Shown here: positions 21,928 to 33,213 of the stretch, piece after piece | Layout of the letters: the number at the start of each line of letters is the position of its first letter | Numbering within the stretch: the stretch's first letter is position 1 | From: Diphasiastrum complanatum | Taxonomy: Eukaryota; Streptophyta; Lycopodiopsida; Lycopodiales; Lycopodiaceae | DNA: 64,000 nt | Direction: 5' to 3' | Assembly: GCA_029204225.1 (NCBI GenBank) | Contig: CM055092.1 | Span: 78,690,527-78,754,526 of the forward strand | Translations under genes and position numbers: made by a program | The notes under the pieces: model-generated | Seen by the model: only the letters and a program-made list of their open reading frames with translations | What the model was told of the DNA's origin: nothing | The model's database searches: none

Positions 21928-24369
21928 TTCCCTCTTCCTTAAAAAATTCCTTATCCAAGGAAGGAATCCAGGAAATCTCAGTTTAGGGTCATGTTCTTTC
22001 TCCCAAGTATCATCGTCCTCGGAACTTCCTTTCCAACGAACTAAATACTCAATTACCTGCCGGTTTCTGAGCCCACGTTGACGTATATCAACAATGGCCT
22101 GTGGTTCAATAGGTACAAAGGATGATAGGTCCTCCAGCCGAACTAAGTCCTCCTGAGGCATCAAGTCATCCTTTCCACCAAGTCGTTCCTTTAAACGACT
22201 AATGTGAAAAATTGGATGTACCTTAACACCTTGAGGAAGTTCCAGCTGGTACGCATTCCGATGGAGTTTCTTTACTATACGGAATGGTCCTGCATAACGA
22301 GGTGATAACTTAGGACATTTTCCAGTCCTTAGTACCTTAGAATCTTTTGGAATTCTAAGATATACCCAAGCCCCCTCCTCATAGACCCTAGGTCGCTTTT
22401 GATTGGCATAAAACTGGGCTCTATCCTGAGCCGTTTTTACGTTTTTGCGAGCAACAAGCAACATCTCTTGCATATCATGCAGGAAATCTACTGTTGCCTT
22501 AACCTTGAGGCCTTTGAGGCCCACTGAAATGGGAGCCCTAGGCTGGAAACCATACATCAGAGAAAATGGACTAAAACCCGTCGCTGAGTGCGTTGCGCTA
22601 TTATATGCAAACTCAATCATTGGAAGGTACCTTTCCCAATCTGACTGTCTTCTGGAAACATATGCTCGAAGCATATCTTCCATAGACTGGTTTGTCCTCT
22701 CCGTTTGACCATCCGATTCAGGATGATTTGATGACCCCAAACTTAGTGTGGTCTCCAGTTTCTCAAAGACCGCTTGCCAGAATTTGCCAGTGAACTTTGG
22801 ATCTTGATCACTAACAATGTCATTCGGCAAACCAAACAACCTGAACAACTTTTCTACGTAAAGCTGAGCAAGTTCAGAAGCTTTGACAGTTAACTTGGTT
22901 GGTATGAACTGCGCCATTTTAGTTAACCTGTCAACTATTACCCAAATGGCATCATTTTGCTTCCCCGTCCAAGGTAGCCCAACCACAAAGTCCATGGAAA
23001 TGCCTTCCCACTTTCTTTCAGGAATTTCCAAGGGCATTAACAAACCAGCTGCCTTAAGTCTTTCAGCTTTATTAACTTGGCATTGCACACACTTGCGAAC
23101 ATATGCCTCCACCTGACTTTTTAAATTTGGCCAATAAAAGTTCCTTTCTACTAAATCAAGAGTCCTTTGAGCGCCAGGGTGCCCTGCACATGGGCTGTCA
23201 TGACATTCATGCAGGATTTGGGCCCTTATATCATCATTTTCTGGCACACAAACCTTTCCATTCCGGAAAAGCAACCGATTCCTAATGAAATTGTCTCTTT
23301 GTATCTTGTCCTGAGGAGAAATTTTGGAATCCTGCATTCCAAGCTCATCACTAGATCTAGAAGAACCTGCTAGGACGTCTAGCCAAATACGACCGAAGTA
23401 CCTATCGGTCTTATACAAATCTCTTAAGGACAGATACAACTCAGATTGGATCTCAGAAAAGCTTAACTGATTAACCTCTCCAATCCGGCTTAAGGCATCC
23501 GCGACACTATTAGAAGTACCCTTCCGGTACTCAATGTCATAATGAAATTCTTGGAGCATCTCTGACCATCTGGCCTTACGACCCCTAAGGTCGACCGCAT
23601 CGTTAATATACTTTAACGTTTGATGGTCAGTAACTATAGTAAACTGGGAGCCATACAAATAATGTCTCCAAACTTTCAGGGCATTAATAACAGCGAAAAG
23701 TTCCTTGTCATAGGTGGAATACCGCCTTTGAGCAGGGTCCAACTTCTTGCTTTCAAAAGCTACTGGTCTACCATCCTGATATAGGATTGCGCCTATAGCA
23801 TAGTCACTGGCATCCGTTTCAAGTACATACGGCTTGTTAGGATCCACTATGTGTAGAATAGGCGCTGTAGTTACACAGTATTTGAGGTTCTCAAAACTTT
23901 GATTCAACTCTTCAGTCCAAGTAACTGGAGGACTGAACTTACTGTGCCGGCTAACTCTTTTAGCCCCCCTGAGGACATTCGTCAAGGCCAATGCAATTAA
24001 TGCATAGTTCAAGATGAATCTATGAAAAAACCCTGTAAAGCCCAAAAAGGACTTAACCTCCCGGATGGTTTTAGGAATAGGCCATTCACGTACTTGTCGG
24101 ACTTTATTTGGGTCAATTTCCAACCCATGGTCCGAAATAATGTGACCAAGGTATAACAACCTTTTCTGGAAGAACACACATTTGGATTCCTTGGCAAAAA
24201 GCTTCTCCTGTCTAAGTAACTTTAAGACAGTCCTGAGATGCTCCTCATGCTCCTCTAAAGTCTTACTATAGATGAGAATATCATCTAAGTAGACTATTAC
24301 GAACTTTCCCAGATATGGACGAAGAAGATCGTTCATCATCCTGACTGTGCTTTGCTTGCATATCCACAA
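21922..24369 (-). CDS. Gypsy pol fragment: RT C-half, RNase H, integrase, chromodomain
   Basis: 815 codons, open from a TTG at 24369 with no proper start. It begins inside RT just before VIVYLDDILIYSKT (first catalytic Asp is missing), then RNase H (TDASDYAIG, FESKKLDP, YDKELFAV, TDHQTLKY), integrase zinc finger (HECHDSPCAGH..CVQCQ), catalytic core (SMDFVVGLPWTGK, SDQDPKF, SDGQTERTNQ), GPY/F module (SPRYAGPFRIVKK) and a C-terminal chromodomain (EYLVRWKGSSEDDDTWEKE), which directs chromoviruses to certain chromatin. The ORF reads into the LTR by a few bases. Integrase and RNase H look intact, RT cannot work, so the element would need help in trans. Confidence 0.88.
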   Translation of the reverse strand: MWICKQSTVRMMNDLLRPYLGKFVIVYLDDILIYSKTLEEHEEHLRTVLKLLRQEKLFAKESKCVFFQKRLLYLGHIISDHGLEIDPNKVRQVREWPIPKTIREVKSFLGFTGFFHRFILNYALIALALTNVLRGAKRVSRHSKFSPPVTWTEELNQSFENLKYCVTTAPILHIVDPNKPYVLETDASDYAIGAILYQDGRPVAFESKKLDPAQRRYSTYDKELFAVINALKVWRHYLYGSQFTIVTDHQTLKYINDAVDLRGRKARWSEMLQEFHYDIEYRKGTSNSVADALSRIGEVNQLSFSEIQSELYLSLRDLYKTDRYFGRIWLDVLAGSSRSSDELGMQDSKISPQDKIQRDNFIRNRLLFRNGKVCVPENDDIRAQILHECHDSPCAGHPGAQRTLDLVERNFYWPNLKSQVEAYVRKCVQCQVNKAERLKAAGLLMPLEIPERKWEGISMDFVVGLPWTGKQNDAIWVIVDRLTKMAQFIPTKLTVKASELAQLYVEKLFRLFGLPNDIVSDQDPKFTGKFWQAVFEKLETTLSLGSSNHPESDGQTERTNQSMEDMLRAYVSRRQSDWERYLPMIEFAYNSATHSATGFSPFSLMYGFQPRAPISVGLKGLKVKATVDFLHDMQEMLLVARKNVKTAQDRAQFYANQKRPRVYEEGAWVYLRIPKDSKVLRTGKCPKLSPRYAGPFRIVKKLHRNAYQLELPQGVKVHPIFHISRLKERLGGKDDLMPQEDLVRLEDLSSFVPIEPQAIVDIRQRGLRNRQVIEYLVRWKGSSEDDDTWEKEHDPKLRFPGFLPWIRNFLRKREC

Positions 24370-24484
24370 TTTGTTGCTGTAGACTGTTAATAGCCAGCAT
24401 CAAAGCATCAGGGTCTAAGACAGAGGCAGATACTGTAGCCTCATGAACAGGGGACATAGGCTGTGTGGTACGAGTAGGCTCCAC
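24340..24484 (-). pseudogene. Gag N-terminus fused to RT in E3
   Basis: Reads MEPTRTTQPMSPVHEATVSA and then a leucine/glutamine-rich segment INSLQQQIVDMQAKHSQ, resembling the gag start at 19746 (proline-rich head, then coiled coil). At about 24340-24360 it runs directly into RT sequence in another frame (MMNDLLRPYLGKF). Confidence 0.65.
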
Positions 24485-25370
24485 TTTTTAAGAGAGAAGA
24501 GAGGTGAATTAAGAAGAGATGATAGAAGAGAATCAAAAGCTACTCAAGGAAAGTAGATACAAGGCTACTCTTGCTGTCTCTTCACAAACCAAATGGTATT
24601 GTCCATGGCTGCCAAGAGGAATAAGAGAAAGCAAAGAGAAGGATGCACCACCACCTCCACCTCTTTTCACAAAAAATTAGATGTATAGGAGAGGTATGCT
24701 CTCCATGCTATCCTTCTACTTGCCAAGTGGCCTTGCCTTGCCACCTAGTCTCCACCTCAGCCTTCTGGCCTTCTCCTAGCAATCTGCCAGGTGGCCTATA
24801 GCCCCTTCCCCCCTTCATTTTTTCTAGATTTCTTCAGACTGTCCATCTCTGGAAAACAGGGACAGGTCTAGAAAAAAACATTTCAAATATGAAGGGAGGG
24901 CCTCGATTTCACCAGCAAAGGATCAGAGAAGGAGCGGAACTAAAAAGCGCTGCTATCTGACACCTATCCGGGCCCAGACAGTACCACGTGGCAGATTCCT
25001 CAACGCTTTTTGAGGACCATCGCTGGTCAAACAGCGATCCTGAATTCTGAAGTTTGTTTCCTACGCTGAGGAGGGTCCATCGCGATCAGCTTAATGCCTA
25101 GATCTGAGCGAATCAACTGTAGGAAGGACCGACACCTGTCCTTTCCTGGACAGTGCCACGTGGCAGGTCTTCCTTAGGCCCCCAACTGTTTTTTTCTAAA
25201 ACTTTTTTCTTCAATTTTACTTAAAAAACAGCGGAAAGACAAAACCCTGAAGGGTGCATAAAAAATGCATTTTAAACCGTTTTGAAATCCGTCAGAAGAA
25301 ACATAAATTACAAGAAAACCACTACGGATCAACGCACCTGCTTTCAATATGCAGTGGCTCTGATACCATA

Positions 25371-25633
25371 TGTTACAATCCCACTTACTGCAAACCTCCA
25401 GGTGCCGGTTAACCACAAGAGACCGAACGATTCACGTTCCACCCCGCCATAGGACCTAATCCGGGTCCACCCACCGTGCCCTGGCCTGTGACCGTATCAA
25501 GCTGGATCCGACCTCCATCCCAGACGGCGTCCCATACCACCGCCTAGGCTCTCAGCCATCTCCTGCCTCACGCTAGCAACACATCCTGGCCGTGCACACA
25601 CTCTCCATCCACCTCCTCCTAGGTAGACAGAAT
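25371..25633 (-). repeat. Partial 5' LTR of E3
   Basis: Matches 21480-21742 almost base for base, then stops abruptly; at 25634 RNase H coding sequence of a different gypsy copy begins. Confidence 0.88.
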
Positions 25634-27291
25634 TTCCTGCATCAGCTTGGCCCACCGAGCCTGGCGGCCTCTCAAATTTGGCTGAGTGCAAAAATACTTC
25701 AAAGTATGATGGTCAGTATACATGTAAAATTCGGCTCCATACAGGTAATGTCGCCACATCTTGAGCGCATGCATGATCGCATACAGCTCCTGCTCGTGCG
25801 TGGGATATCTCTGTTGTGCTGGTGTCAATTTCTTACTTTCAAAGGCAACAAGTCTACCCTCTTGACTTAACACTGCACCTACGGCAATGCCACTTGCATC
25901 CGCCTCTAGGTCAAAGGGCTCGTTGGGATCAACAATCTTGAGCACTGGAGCTATGGCCACAGCCTCCTTCAACTGATCAAAACTATGCTGTGCTTCAGCA
26001 TCCCAAACAACCACAGTGTTAAACCCCCGTAACTAGTCTGGCAAAGGAGCAGCTAACCAGGAGTAGAACCGTTGGTAGAACTTAAAAAAATCTAAGAAAG
26101 ACTGCAACTGACGAATATCGGCCGGTCTTGGCCACTGCTTGACCACAACCACCTTTCCAAGGTCAACTGAAATACCCTCTGCCGTCACTACATGACCCAA
26201 ATACTCGACACGAGTCTTACTTAACTCTGTTTTATGAGCATTGGCATACAAGACCACTTCTTGTAACCTACCAAACACAGTACGGAGATAAACCTCATGT
26301 TCGTCCACCGACTTACTATAAACTAGTATGTCGTCAATAAAATTGACTACAAACTTGCCCATAAAATCACGTAGGACATCATTCATGAGCATCATGAATG
26401 TCGTGGGTGCATTGGTTAAGCCAAATGGCATAACTAAGAACTCATAATGTCCAAAGCGTGTTCGGAAGGCCGTTTTCGGAACATCTTCCAAACCAATCAA
26501 AATTTGATGGTAACCACTCTTGAGATCTATCTTACTGAAAATGACCGCCCCTTGCAATGCATCCAGTAGATCATCAATCCTTGGCATCGGATATATGTGC
26601 TTTACAGTGATTTTATTCAATCCCCTGTAATCTACGCACATCCGAAAAGTACCGGACTTGCCCCTGGAATGAGCTCAATACGATGCTCCACATTCCGTCT
26701 AGGTGGCAATCCCTTTGGCAGGTGGTCAATTAATAAATGTTTAAACTCAGCTCGGATGGATCGCTCTAGCTGACTAGCTGGATCACATCGTTGCTGCTGT
26801 AACAAATTAGCATTAACCAAAGTTATTAAATTAGATGAAGTTGCGAGTGGGTTTATTTGCAAACAACTAAAACTGGAATCAACATTCACATTTGCAAGAT
26901 AACACAACCACACATACTGCAACTCCATTTTCTTTATTTGCATCAAGGTAACAAGAGGACCTTCAACTGTAGGTCGCTCCCCCTTCAGAACATGAGACAA
27001 ACCCTTCTGCCCGAACTTATATACATGAGTCTTAAAATCTATAGCAGGCTGCTTACTCGCATGCCACCGCTTACCAAGCACAATATCTAACTTAGCTAAT
27101 TTGGTGATCTCAAAGTCTAACTTCTCAGCATAGGTCTGAATGGACAACAATGCCTGATAGACTCTCCTATCCCAAACCTTTGTTCCCTTACCATATGGCA
27201 TCTCAACTGTATACCGGTAATCCGAAGGAACAGTAGCTAAGTGCAACTTCTTCACCACTCGAGAGTTGATAGTATTATGGAAAGAGCCGGT
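25634..27291 (-). pseudogene. Gypsy protease-RT-RNase H fragment
   Basis: Minus strand. 27258-26632 ends a protease domain (KLDIVLGKRWHASKQPAIDF) and continues through the linker. A deletion removes the start of RT, which resumes MCVDYRGLNKITVKHIYPMP at 26641 with [33 protein letters not shown] and the template grip to 26033. RNase H follows to the left edge (LEADASGIAVG, FESKKLTPAQ, HEQELYAIMHALK, DHHTLKY), stopping at RWAKLMQEI. Both sides end at pieces of the E3-type LTR, in opposing orientation. Confidence 0.85.
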
Positions 27292-27350
27292 GTTAGGGGC
27301 CCAACCCCCTTGGGTCCCAAACCTAGACTTGAGACGGGACGATGACTGGT
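27292..27350 (+). repeat. Inverted terminal piece of the E3-type LTR
   Basis: TGTTAGGGGCCCAACCCCCT onward is the reverse complement of 21869-21927 with two differences. It is the start of an LTR in plus orientation, cut at 27350 where integrase coding of another copy begins. Confidence 0.85.
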
Positions 27351-29315
27351 CAATTAGTCTGCTTTTTGCTGACGTATGTGCGAAGCATATTCTCCAGCAC
27401 CTGATTTACTCTCTCTGTTTGACCATCCGTCTGTGGATGGTCGGTGGTACTCATATTAAGTTTAGTATGGAGATGATGGAATATTGCCCTGCAAAAATTT
27501 CCATTAAACTTATTGTCGCGGTCGCTAACTATGCCGGAAGGTAGACCGTACAATTTAAATAGCCCGCCTACAAACAACCTTGCTAACTCTGGAGCTCTAA
27601 CGGTTGTTTTGGTCGGAATAAAATGAGCCATTTTGGTCAGACGGTCAACTGTGACCCATATAGCATCATTACCCTTTTGGGTTTTAGGAAGGCCTACTAT
27701 AAAATCCATGGAGATATTCTCCCATTTACTAGCTGGTATATCTAAGGGTTGTAACAACCCTCCTGCCTTTAAACGCTCTGCTTTATTTACTTGACATTTC
27801 TGGCAACTGGTTACATATTGCTGGACGTCCTTTTTCATACTGGGCCAAAAAAATTGCCTACGAAGAAGCTCATAGGTCTTCTGTATGCCTAGGTGCCCCG
27901 CACTAGGATTGTCATGACACTCATATAGGACCTGCTGCCTATATTTATCTGAATTGGGGACACATACTCTATCTCTATAGAGACTGAATGGAATATTGTT
28001 TCCATTTGAATCCTTGAGTCAACTGACCCTCAACCACTGGGGTTTGCTTGGGTAATATAGGCTCAGAGTCCTCAACGTCATCTGACGTATACTTGGACTC
28101 ATCATCATCCTCAACAGAAGCTGCCGTATTCTTGGATGAACTGGCACCAGCAGCCCCGGGAACTGGTTCTAAAGTCCGTAACTGTCTGCTCTAAACTGAG
28201 TTCCAGATAGTAGAGAAGAATGCATCATGCTGGCACTTCCCTCTCAAGGACTCAAGTAACTCATTACGAATCTGAGTAAAACTCAGCTCATTTATCATAG
28301 GCATTCTACTAAGGGCATCTGCTACTGTATTGAATTTCCCCCGTCTATATCTGATAGACATATCAAACTCTTGCATCAACTCTGCCCAACGAGCTTTCCG
28401 ACCTCTAAGCTCAGGTTGATTGCAAAGGTATCCGAGACTTTCATGGTCTGTCAGGACCTCAAAGTTGGCACCATACAAATAATGCCTCCAAGTCTTAAGG
28501 GCATGAACTATAGAAAAGAGTTCCTTTTCATAGGCACTGTACCTAGTCTGAGCTGGCTCGAGTTTTTTACTCTCGAACACAACTGGTCGTCCACCCTGAG
28601 TTAGTACAGCACCAATTGCAAAGTCGCCAGCATCCGTTTCGACCACAAATGGCTGATTGGGGTTCACGACTTTTAAAACTGGAGCTGTAGCTAAGGCTGT
28701 TTTCAGAGAATCAAAGCTCTCATGCTGTGCGGACTCCCAAATGAACTCCTTTCCCTTCCCCTTAAGGAGATTTGTCATAGGGACAGCTATCTGAGCATAT
28801 TCCTTGACAAATCGTCTGTAATATCCCGCCAGACCAAGAAAGATCTGAAGTTCCAAAATATTCTGAGGTCTCAGCCAACTGAGTATGGCTTTAACCTTGC
28901 TAGGGTCCATCTTAATCCCATCTGCCGAGATAATGTGACCCAAATAAGCTACTTCTTCAACGATGAATTCACACTTGGATTCTTTAGCATAAAGCTTATG
29001 CTTTCTAAGCAGTCGAAACACCTTTTTGAGGTGTTTGAGATGCTCCTTCCTCGTTTTGCTGTAGACGAGGATGTCATCTAAAAATACGACTACAAACATA
29101 CCCAAGTATGGTCTGAGGACACAATTCATCAAGGTCATAAAGGTAGCTGGAGCATTTGTGAGCCCAAATGGCATCACCTTAAACTCATAATGACCACGAC
29201 GAGTCCTAAAAGCTGTTTTTGGGACATGTTCCGACTTTATACGGACTTGATGATATCCCGATCTTAGGTCAATTTTATTGAAAAACTTAGCCCCGTCGAG
29301 TTGATCAAACAACTC
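27351..29315 (-). pseudogene. Gypsy RT-RNase H-integrase fragment
   Basis: 29312-28191 is an open 373-codon stretch: [47 protein letters not shown], then RNase H ([42 protein letters not shown]) and the connection to integrase. After a decayed linker (28190-27840, still showing YECHDNPSAGHLG), 27838-27350 gives the finger half (CQKCQVNKAERL) and the integrase core with SMDFIVGLPKTQKGNDAIW, SDRDNKFNG and TDGQTERVNQ. It is truncated at RT motif 1 on the right and just after the DDE Glu on the left. It is closely related in sequence to E3 but not the same copy. Confidence 0.87.
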
Positions 29316-30075
29316 GTCTCAACATGAACCCACAGGACCATTTGCACCTCAATTTCGATGCCGATTGTCCAAAAATGCCCTTTCTGTTGGGGAGAATGCC
29401 ACTAAATGGACTACTTTCCAGCATCCCCGAGAACTAGTCCAATGTCAACGAACAGAGTCCATTTTGCAAGAAGTCGGTTCCGACCTGTGTTGCACACCGA
29501 GACGAACCTACAGGACTAAACCGGACTCCAAATGGTTCAGTACTCATAGTGAAACATGCGTCCGAACTAGAAACCCTAAACGTAGTCCTAGGATTCTAGG
29601 CCAATCGAGCGAGAAATTGGTCGAATTCAGTAAAAAACGGTCATAACTTTGGACGGGAGGTGTCCACAGATTTGTGGGCTCAACACAAACCCACAGGACC
29701 ATTTGCAGCTCAATTCCGACGCCGTTTGTCCGAAAATGCCCTTTATGTCGGGAGGAATGCCACTAAATGGACTACTTTCCAACATCCCCGAGAATTGGTC
29801 CCATGTTGCCGAACGGAGTCCATTTTTCAGAGCCTTTGTTCCGTCTTGTGCTGCACGCCGAGACGAACTCACAAGACTAAACCAGGCTCCAAATGGTTCA
29901 GTACTCGCAACGAAACGTGCGTCCGAACCAAAAACCCTAAAGGTAGTCCTAGGACTCTAGGCCCGTCAAGCCATAAATTGGTCGGATTCAATAAAAAAAC
30001 GGTCAGAACTTCTGACGGGAGGTGTCCACAGGGTCGTGGGCTCGACACGAACCCACAGGACCATTTGCAGCTCAA
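29316..30075 (+). repeat. ~361-bp tandem repeat, just over two units
   Basis: The block ACCCACAGGACCATTTGCA recurs at 29333, 29694 and 30056 (CAGGACC anchor), a spacing of 361 and 362 bp. Within units, TGGACTACTTTCCA, ACGGAGTCCATTTT, GGTTCAGTACTC and CCCTAAA blocks repeat in order. There is no coding content on either strand beyond chance ORFs. Confidence 0.8.
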
Positions 30076-30310
30076 TTCTCAAACCTTCTCCCCACCGCAT
30101 AGTAGGGAAAACTCCTTCAAAGACAGGTGATATATAGTAGTTCCGGAGGAAGCTTCGTGGAAGAGCCCTTTTAACCAAATTTGGTGGGAAACTATTTTTT
30201 GAAAAGTGCAATAAATGGTTGGGTGGCAAAAAAAGTTTAGGACCCTCAAATTGGATATATTTTTCGTGACTTGACTAGGGGTGGTGCCTTAAGATAAAGA
30301 AGAGTCCATG
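30076..30310. other. Unassigned unique sequence
   Basis: Short AT-rich stretch between the tandem repeat and the 3' end of LINE copy B. No feature recognised. Confidence 0.4.
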
Positions 30311-33107
30311 AGAGAGCGAATTAGAATTAGAATTATATTAATGTCTGTCAAGTACCTGAGGGCACATAAGACAAGTAGAAAGTACATAAAAAAAAAAGGA
30401 GCATTGTCCATGTAGGACTTATTCCTAACAGCTAAACCAGCACTAGAAAACAGAGAGAAAAACAAAGCTTAACCTCCAGCTCTGTTGAGGGTACAATATC
30501 AATAGCTTAACCACCAGCTACACAGAGGGAAAGAGAAAACTGAAATAAGTTAGCTAACTGGCTAAGTGGATATAAAAAACTGCGTGATATGGTGAGAAGC
30601 AGGTGTTGGCCTCCGGTGAAGAGCCCTGGACCTGGAGGAGCGAAGAGGATGCTGGAGCTTCGGTCGTCGTACTGGAATGTCTATCTCACTGTCAGAAGTC
30701 TCATCTCTATCCCTCTTCTGGAAAAAGTGCGTAATGTGGGACTGGCTATGATCCACATCAGAAACATCCAGTAAAAAGGAAGATCTCAAAGTAAACATCT
30801 CTCGCAATAATAAACCAACACATCTCGCATCTGAGAAGGCAAGGAAGGAAGCAAGTGTAAGTGGAGTATCTCTGTATAAGCAATGGTATCTGCCTCTGAT
30901 CTCATAGTAGGCTGGACATCGGAAAATATAATGGAACTCATCCTCAATCTCCTGTAAAGAGCAGCACTGACAAATCCGTAGTGGTCGAGGTGTGTCTGTG
31001 TATCTGCCTGTCTCAATAGCAAGCTGGTGAGAAGAGACCCTAAACTGACCAAGATGGTAACGCAGGCCGAAAGATAACGTCTGAGACAAATAACCCGGCC
31101 GAATGGGAAGCCCGGAAACATCAAGCTGAAGAAGATGAGTGTGATAAAAATGAAGCTTGACCCGTGCAGGATCTGGGTGAGACCACACTGTGCTAATGTA
31201 AGCTCTGTAAATCTACTGGCGGATATATGCGTGTGTCCCATTCGGGAGATCAAATATAGATAAACCCCACCTACTCAAAAGGTCAGAAACACACTGAAAC
31301 CATGAGGACTTAGCCTGCTGACTAGCTAGACTGTGAGAGGATGTGAAAGCTGTAGCAACATATCTGGATGAATCAAGCTCCGAGACTCTATGAATGAATG
31401 TGATAATCCGAAATATAGCCTCGACAATCAGAGGTGGTGAGGCAAACTCTGCCAGTATGATATCATGGGGAACTGACTGCTTCGCACGGATCATCCGGCT
31501 AAGCATAAGGATCTGCAAACGTGAAATATCACTCCAAGTATCTCTGGACAAGCCAGGACACCACGTCTCTGCTGAATATAGAGCCACGGGAGAGACAGTG
31601 GCAGAAAAAAGGCGACAGCGCGTATCAGGATCATGTACATAGTAAATAGAGGAAAACCTCTCCATCTAGAAGAGCAGAGTGCCCCTTGCGGAGCCTAGAC
31701 AGTGCAGCTGGTCTAAAAGTGAGCAATGGACCAGTAAAAAGGACACCTAAGTAAGTATAAGAGGTTACTATCTCCAGTGGAAGCCCATCATAGTAGAACA
31801 CTGTGTCTCTCATATGTTGTCGATTGGTGTTGAACACCATGACCTTAGTCTTACCAATGTTCACCATCAAACCCCATGTCTGGCAGAAAGTATATAAAGC
31901 ATCAAGGTGCTGCTGAAGCCCAGATGCGGATCTCGATAGAAGTATCATGTCATCCGCATACAGTAGAATATGGATAATCATATCTGCTAACGGACAGCCA
32001 TCTCCACCCTCCTCCCTAATAATCCGCTGAAGATCATCAATATATAGAGCAAAGAGAGTAGGGGACAAAGGACATTCCTGCTTAACTCCCACTGTACTAT
32101 GAATGTAAGAGGACCATCCATCACCATCTCGAAAACGGGCCAGCACTCTCTCATACAATGTGACGATAGCAGCAATGATCTCCTGAGAAAAGCCAAGCGA
32201 TGCTAAGCGCTGGAGTAAAAGGTGTCTCGGAACAGAATCAAAGGCTTTGCGGAAATCCACAAAGCAACAACAAACCCTCTGGAACTTAGCCTCCTCAATA
32301 ATGCATCTCAAGATGAATATCTGGTGAACTGTGGAGTAGCCAGCGCGAAAACCTGCCTGTCCCATAGCATGTAACCCCTCTGTCTCTGCCCGTGAGCTGA
32401 CAATAGATTGTAAAACGGATCCATATAGCTTGGCCATAGTATGACTGATCATAATAGTGCGATAGTTGTCGACAATCAAAGGATCCCCGACTTTGAGGAT
32501 AGGGTGTAAAAGGTTGGTGCACCACGATGTGGGGAGACCGAAGATGACAGATTGGTTAAAGATACGGGAAATGTATGGGGCAATAATGTGAGCAACTGGT
32601 TTTAGGAAGTCCATACTTAGGAGGTCAACATCAATGGCTTTTTGGGTTTGACCATTTTGGATGGCGTTTTCAACCATGGACGGGGTAAAGAGGGTAAATT
32701 TTGAAGGGCGTGGGGAAAGAGAAATGGAAAGAGAGTCAACTGTATAAAGCTTAGTAGCATAATTTATCCATGATTCAATAGCAATAGGAGCGGGTTTATA
32801 CGGGTTTTTAGAGAACATCCGCCAAAAGAAATGGGAGGATGGGGAGGCAATAGCATCAACAAGTTTTTGTCCCAAGGACTGGAGATAAGCTGTCTTTTTT
32901 TTCAGAGTCGCTTTGTGATATTCCTTTTGTTTCAAGGCTAGGGTGTGGGGAGAGTGGTATCTAGCGTATACAACTTGTTTATGCAATGAGAAGCACTCTG
33001 TATCATACCATTTGTTGTGAGTGCGTTTATGTGAAGGGAAGGTTTTCGAAGGATAGGCAGTATTGGCAGATTGCAAAAGACTGAGATAAAAAGATAGCTT
33101 GTTGGTC
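30311..33107 (-). mobile_element. LINE copy B, 5'-truncated ORF2 with 3' UTR
   Basis: Minus strand, beginning after the endonuclease at KLSFYLSLLQSANTAYPSK (33107) and running through RT: AGFRAGYSTVHQIFILRCII, CFVDFRKAFDSVPR, GVKQECPLSPT, LLYADDMILLS. A frameshift near 31640 moves to the next frame (31665-31213), and a stop at AYIRQ*IYRAY (TAG, 31210-31212) precedes the last part: zinc knuckle CQCC..EFHYIFRC, QSHITHFFQKR at 30744-30712 and the terminal HHITQFFIST ending at 30562. The 3' UTR ends with a GTGCC-CTCA-GGTAC hairpin, ACATTAATATAATTC and a short TC tract. Confidence 0.88.
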
Positions 33108-33116
33108 AACCCACCA

Positions 33117-33120
<4 letters not shown>
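33108..33120. repeat. 13-bp target-site duplication, left copy
   Basis: AACCCACCAACCG here and at 33967-33979 flank LINE copy A including its (TC)n tracts on both sides. Confidence 0.75.

Positions 33121-33213
<93 letters not shown>

Larger units (their letters stand above)
21480..25633 (-). mobile_element. Internally deleted Ty3/gypsy chromovirus (E3)
   Basis: Minus-strand element: 3' LTR 21480-21927, fused pol ORF 24369-21922, short gag remnant 24484-24340, leader 24490-25370, 5' LTR partial 25371-25633. LTR ends are TGTTA..TAACA in element sense. The PBS next to the 5' LTR reads TGGTATCAGAGCCA (25355-25368), complementary to initiator Met tRNA. Gag C-terminus, protease and the first half of RT are deleted. 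It lies within the protease codons of the plus-strand element E4. The right LTR is cut at 25633, so no target duplication can be checked. Confidence 0.85.

Noticed and set aside
29316-30075. Possible CRISPR-like or regularly spaced direct repeats
   Set aside because: Units are 361 bp and contiguous in a plant nuclear context; no short repeat-spacer structure anywhere in the window.
29327-30200. Overlapping 80-150-codon ORFs on both strands of the 361-bp repeat
   Set aside because: The frames are by-products of a tandem repeat with few stops; peptides repeat with the DNA and show no domain.
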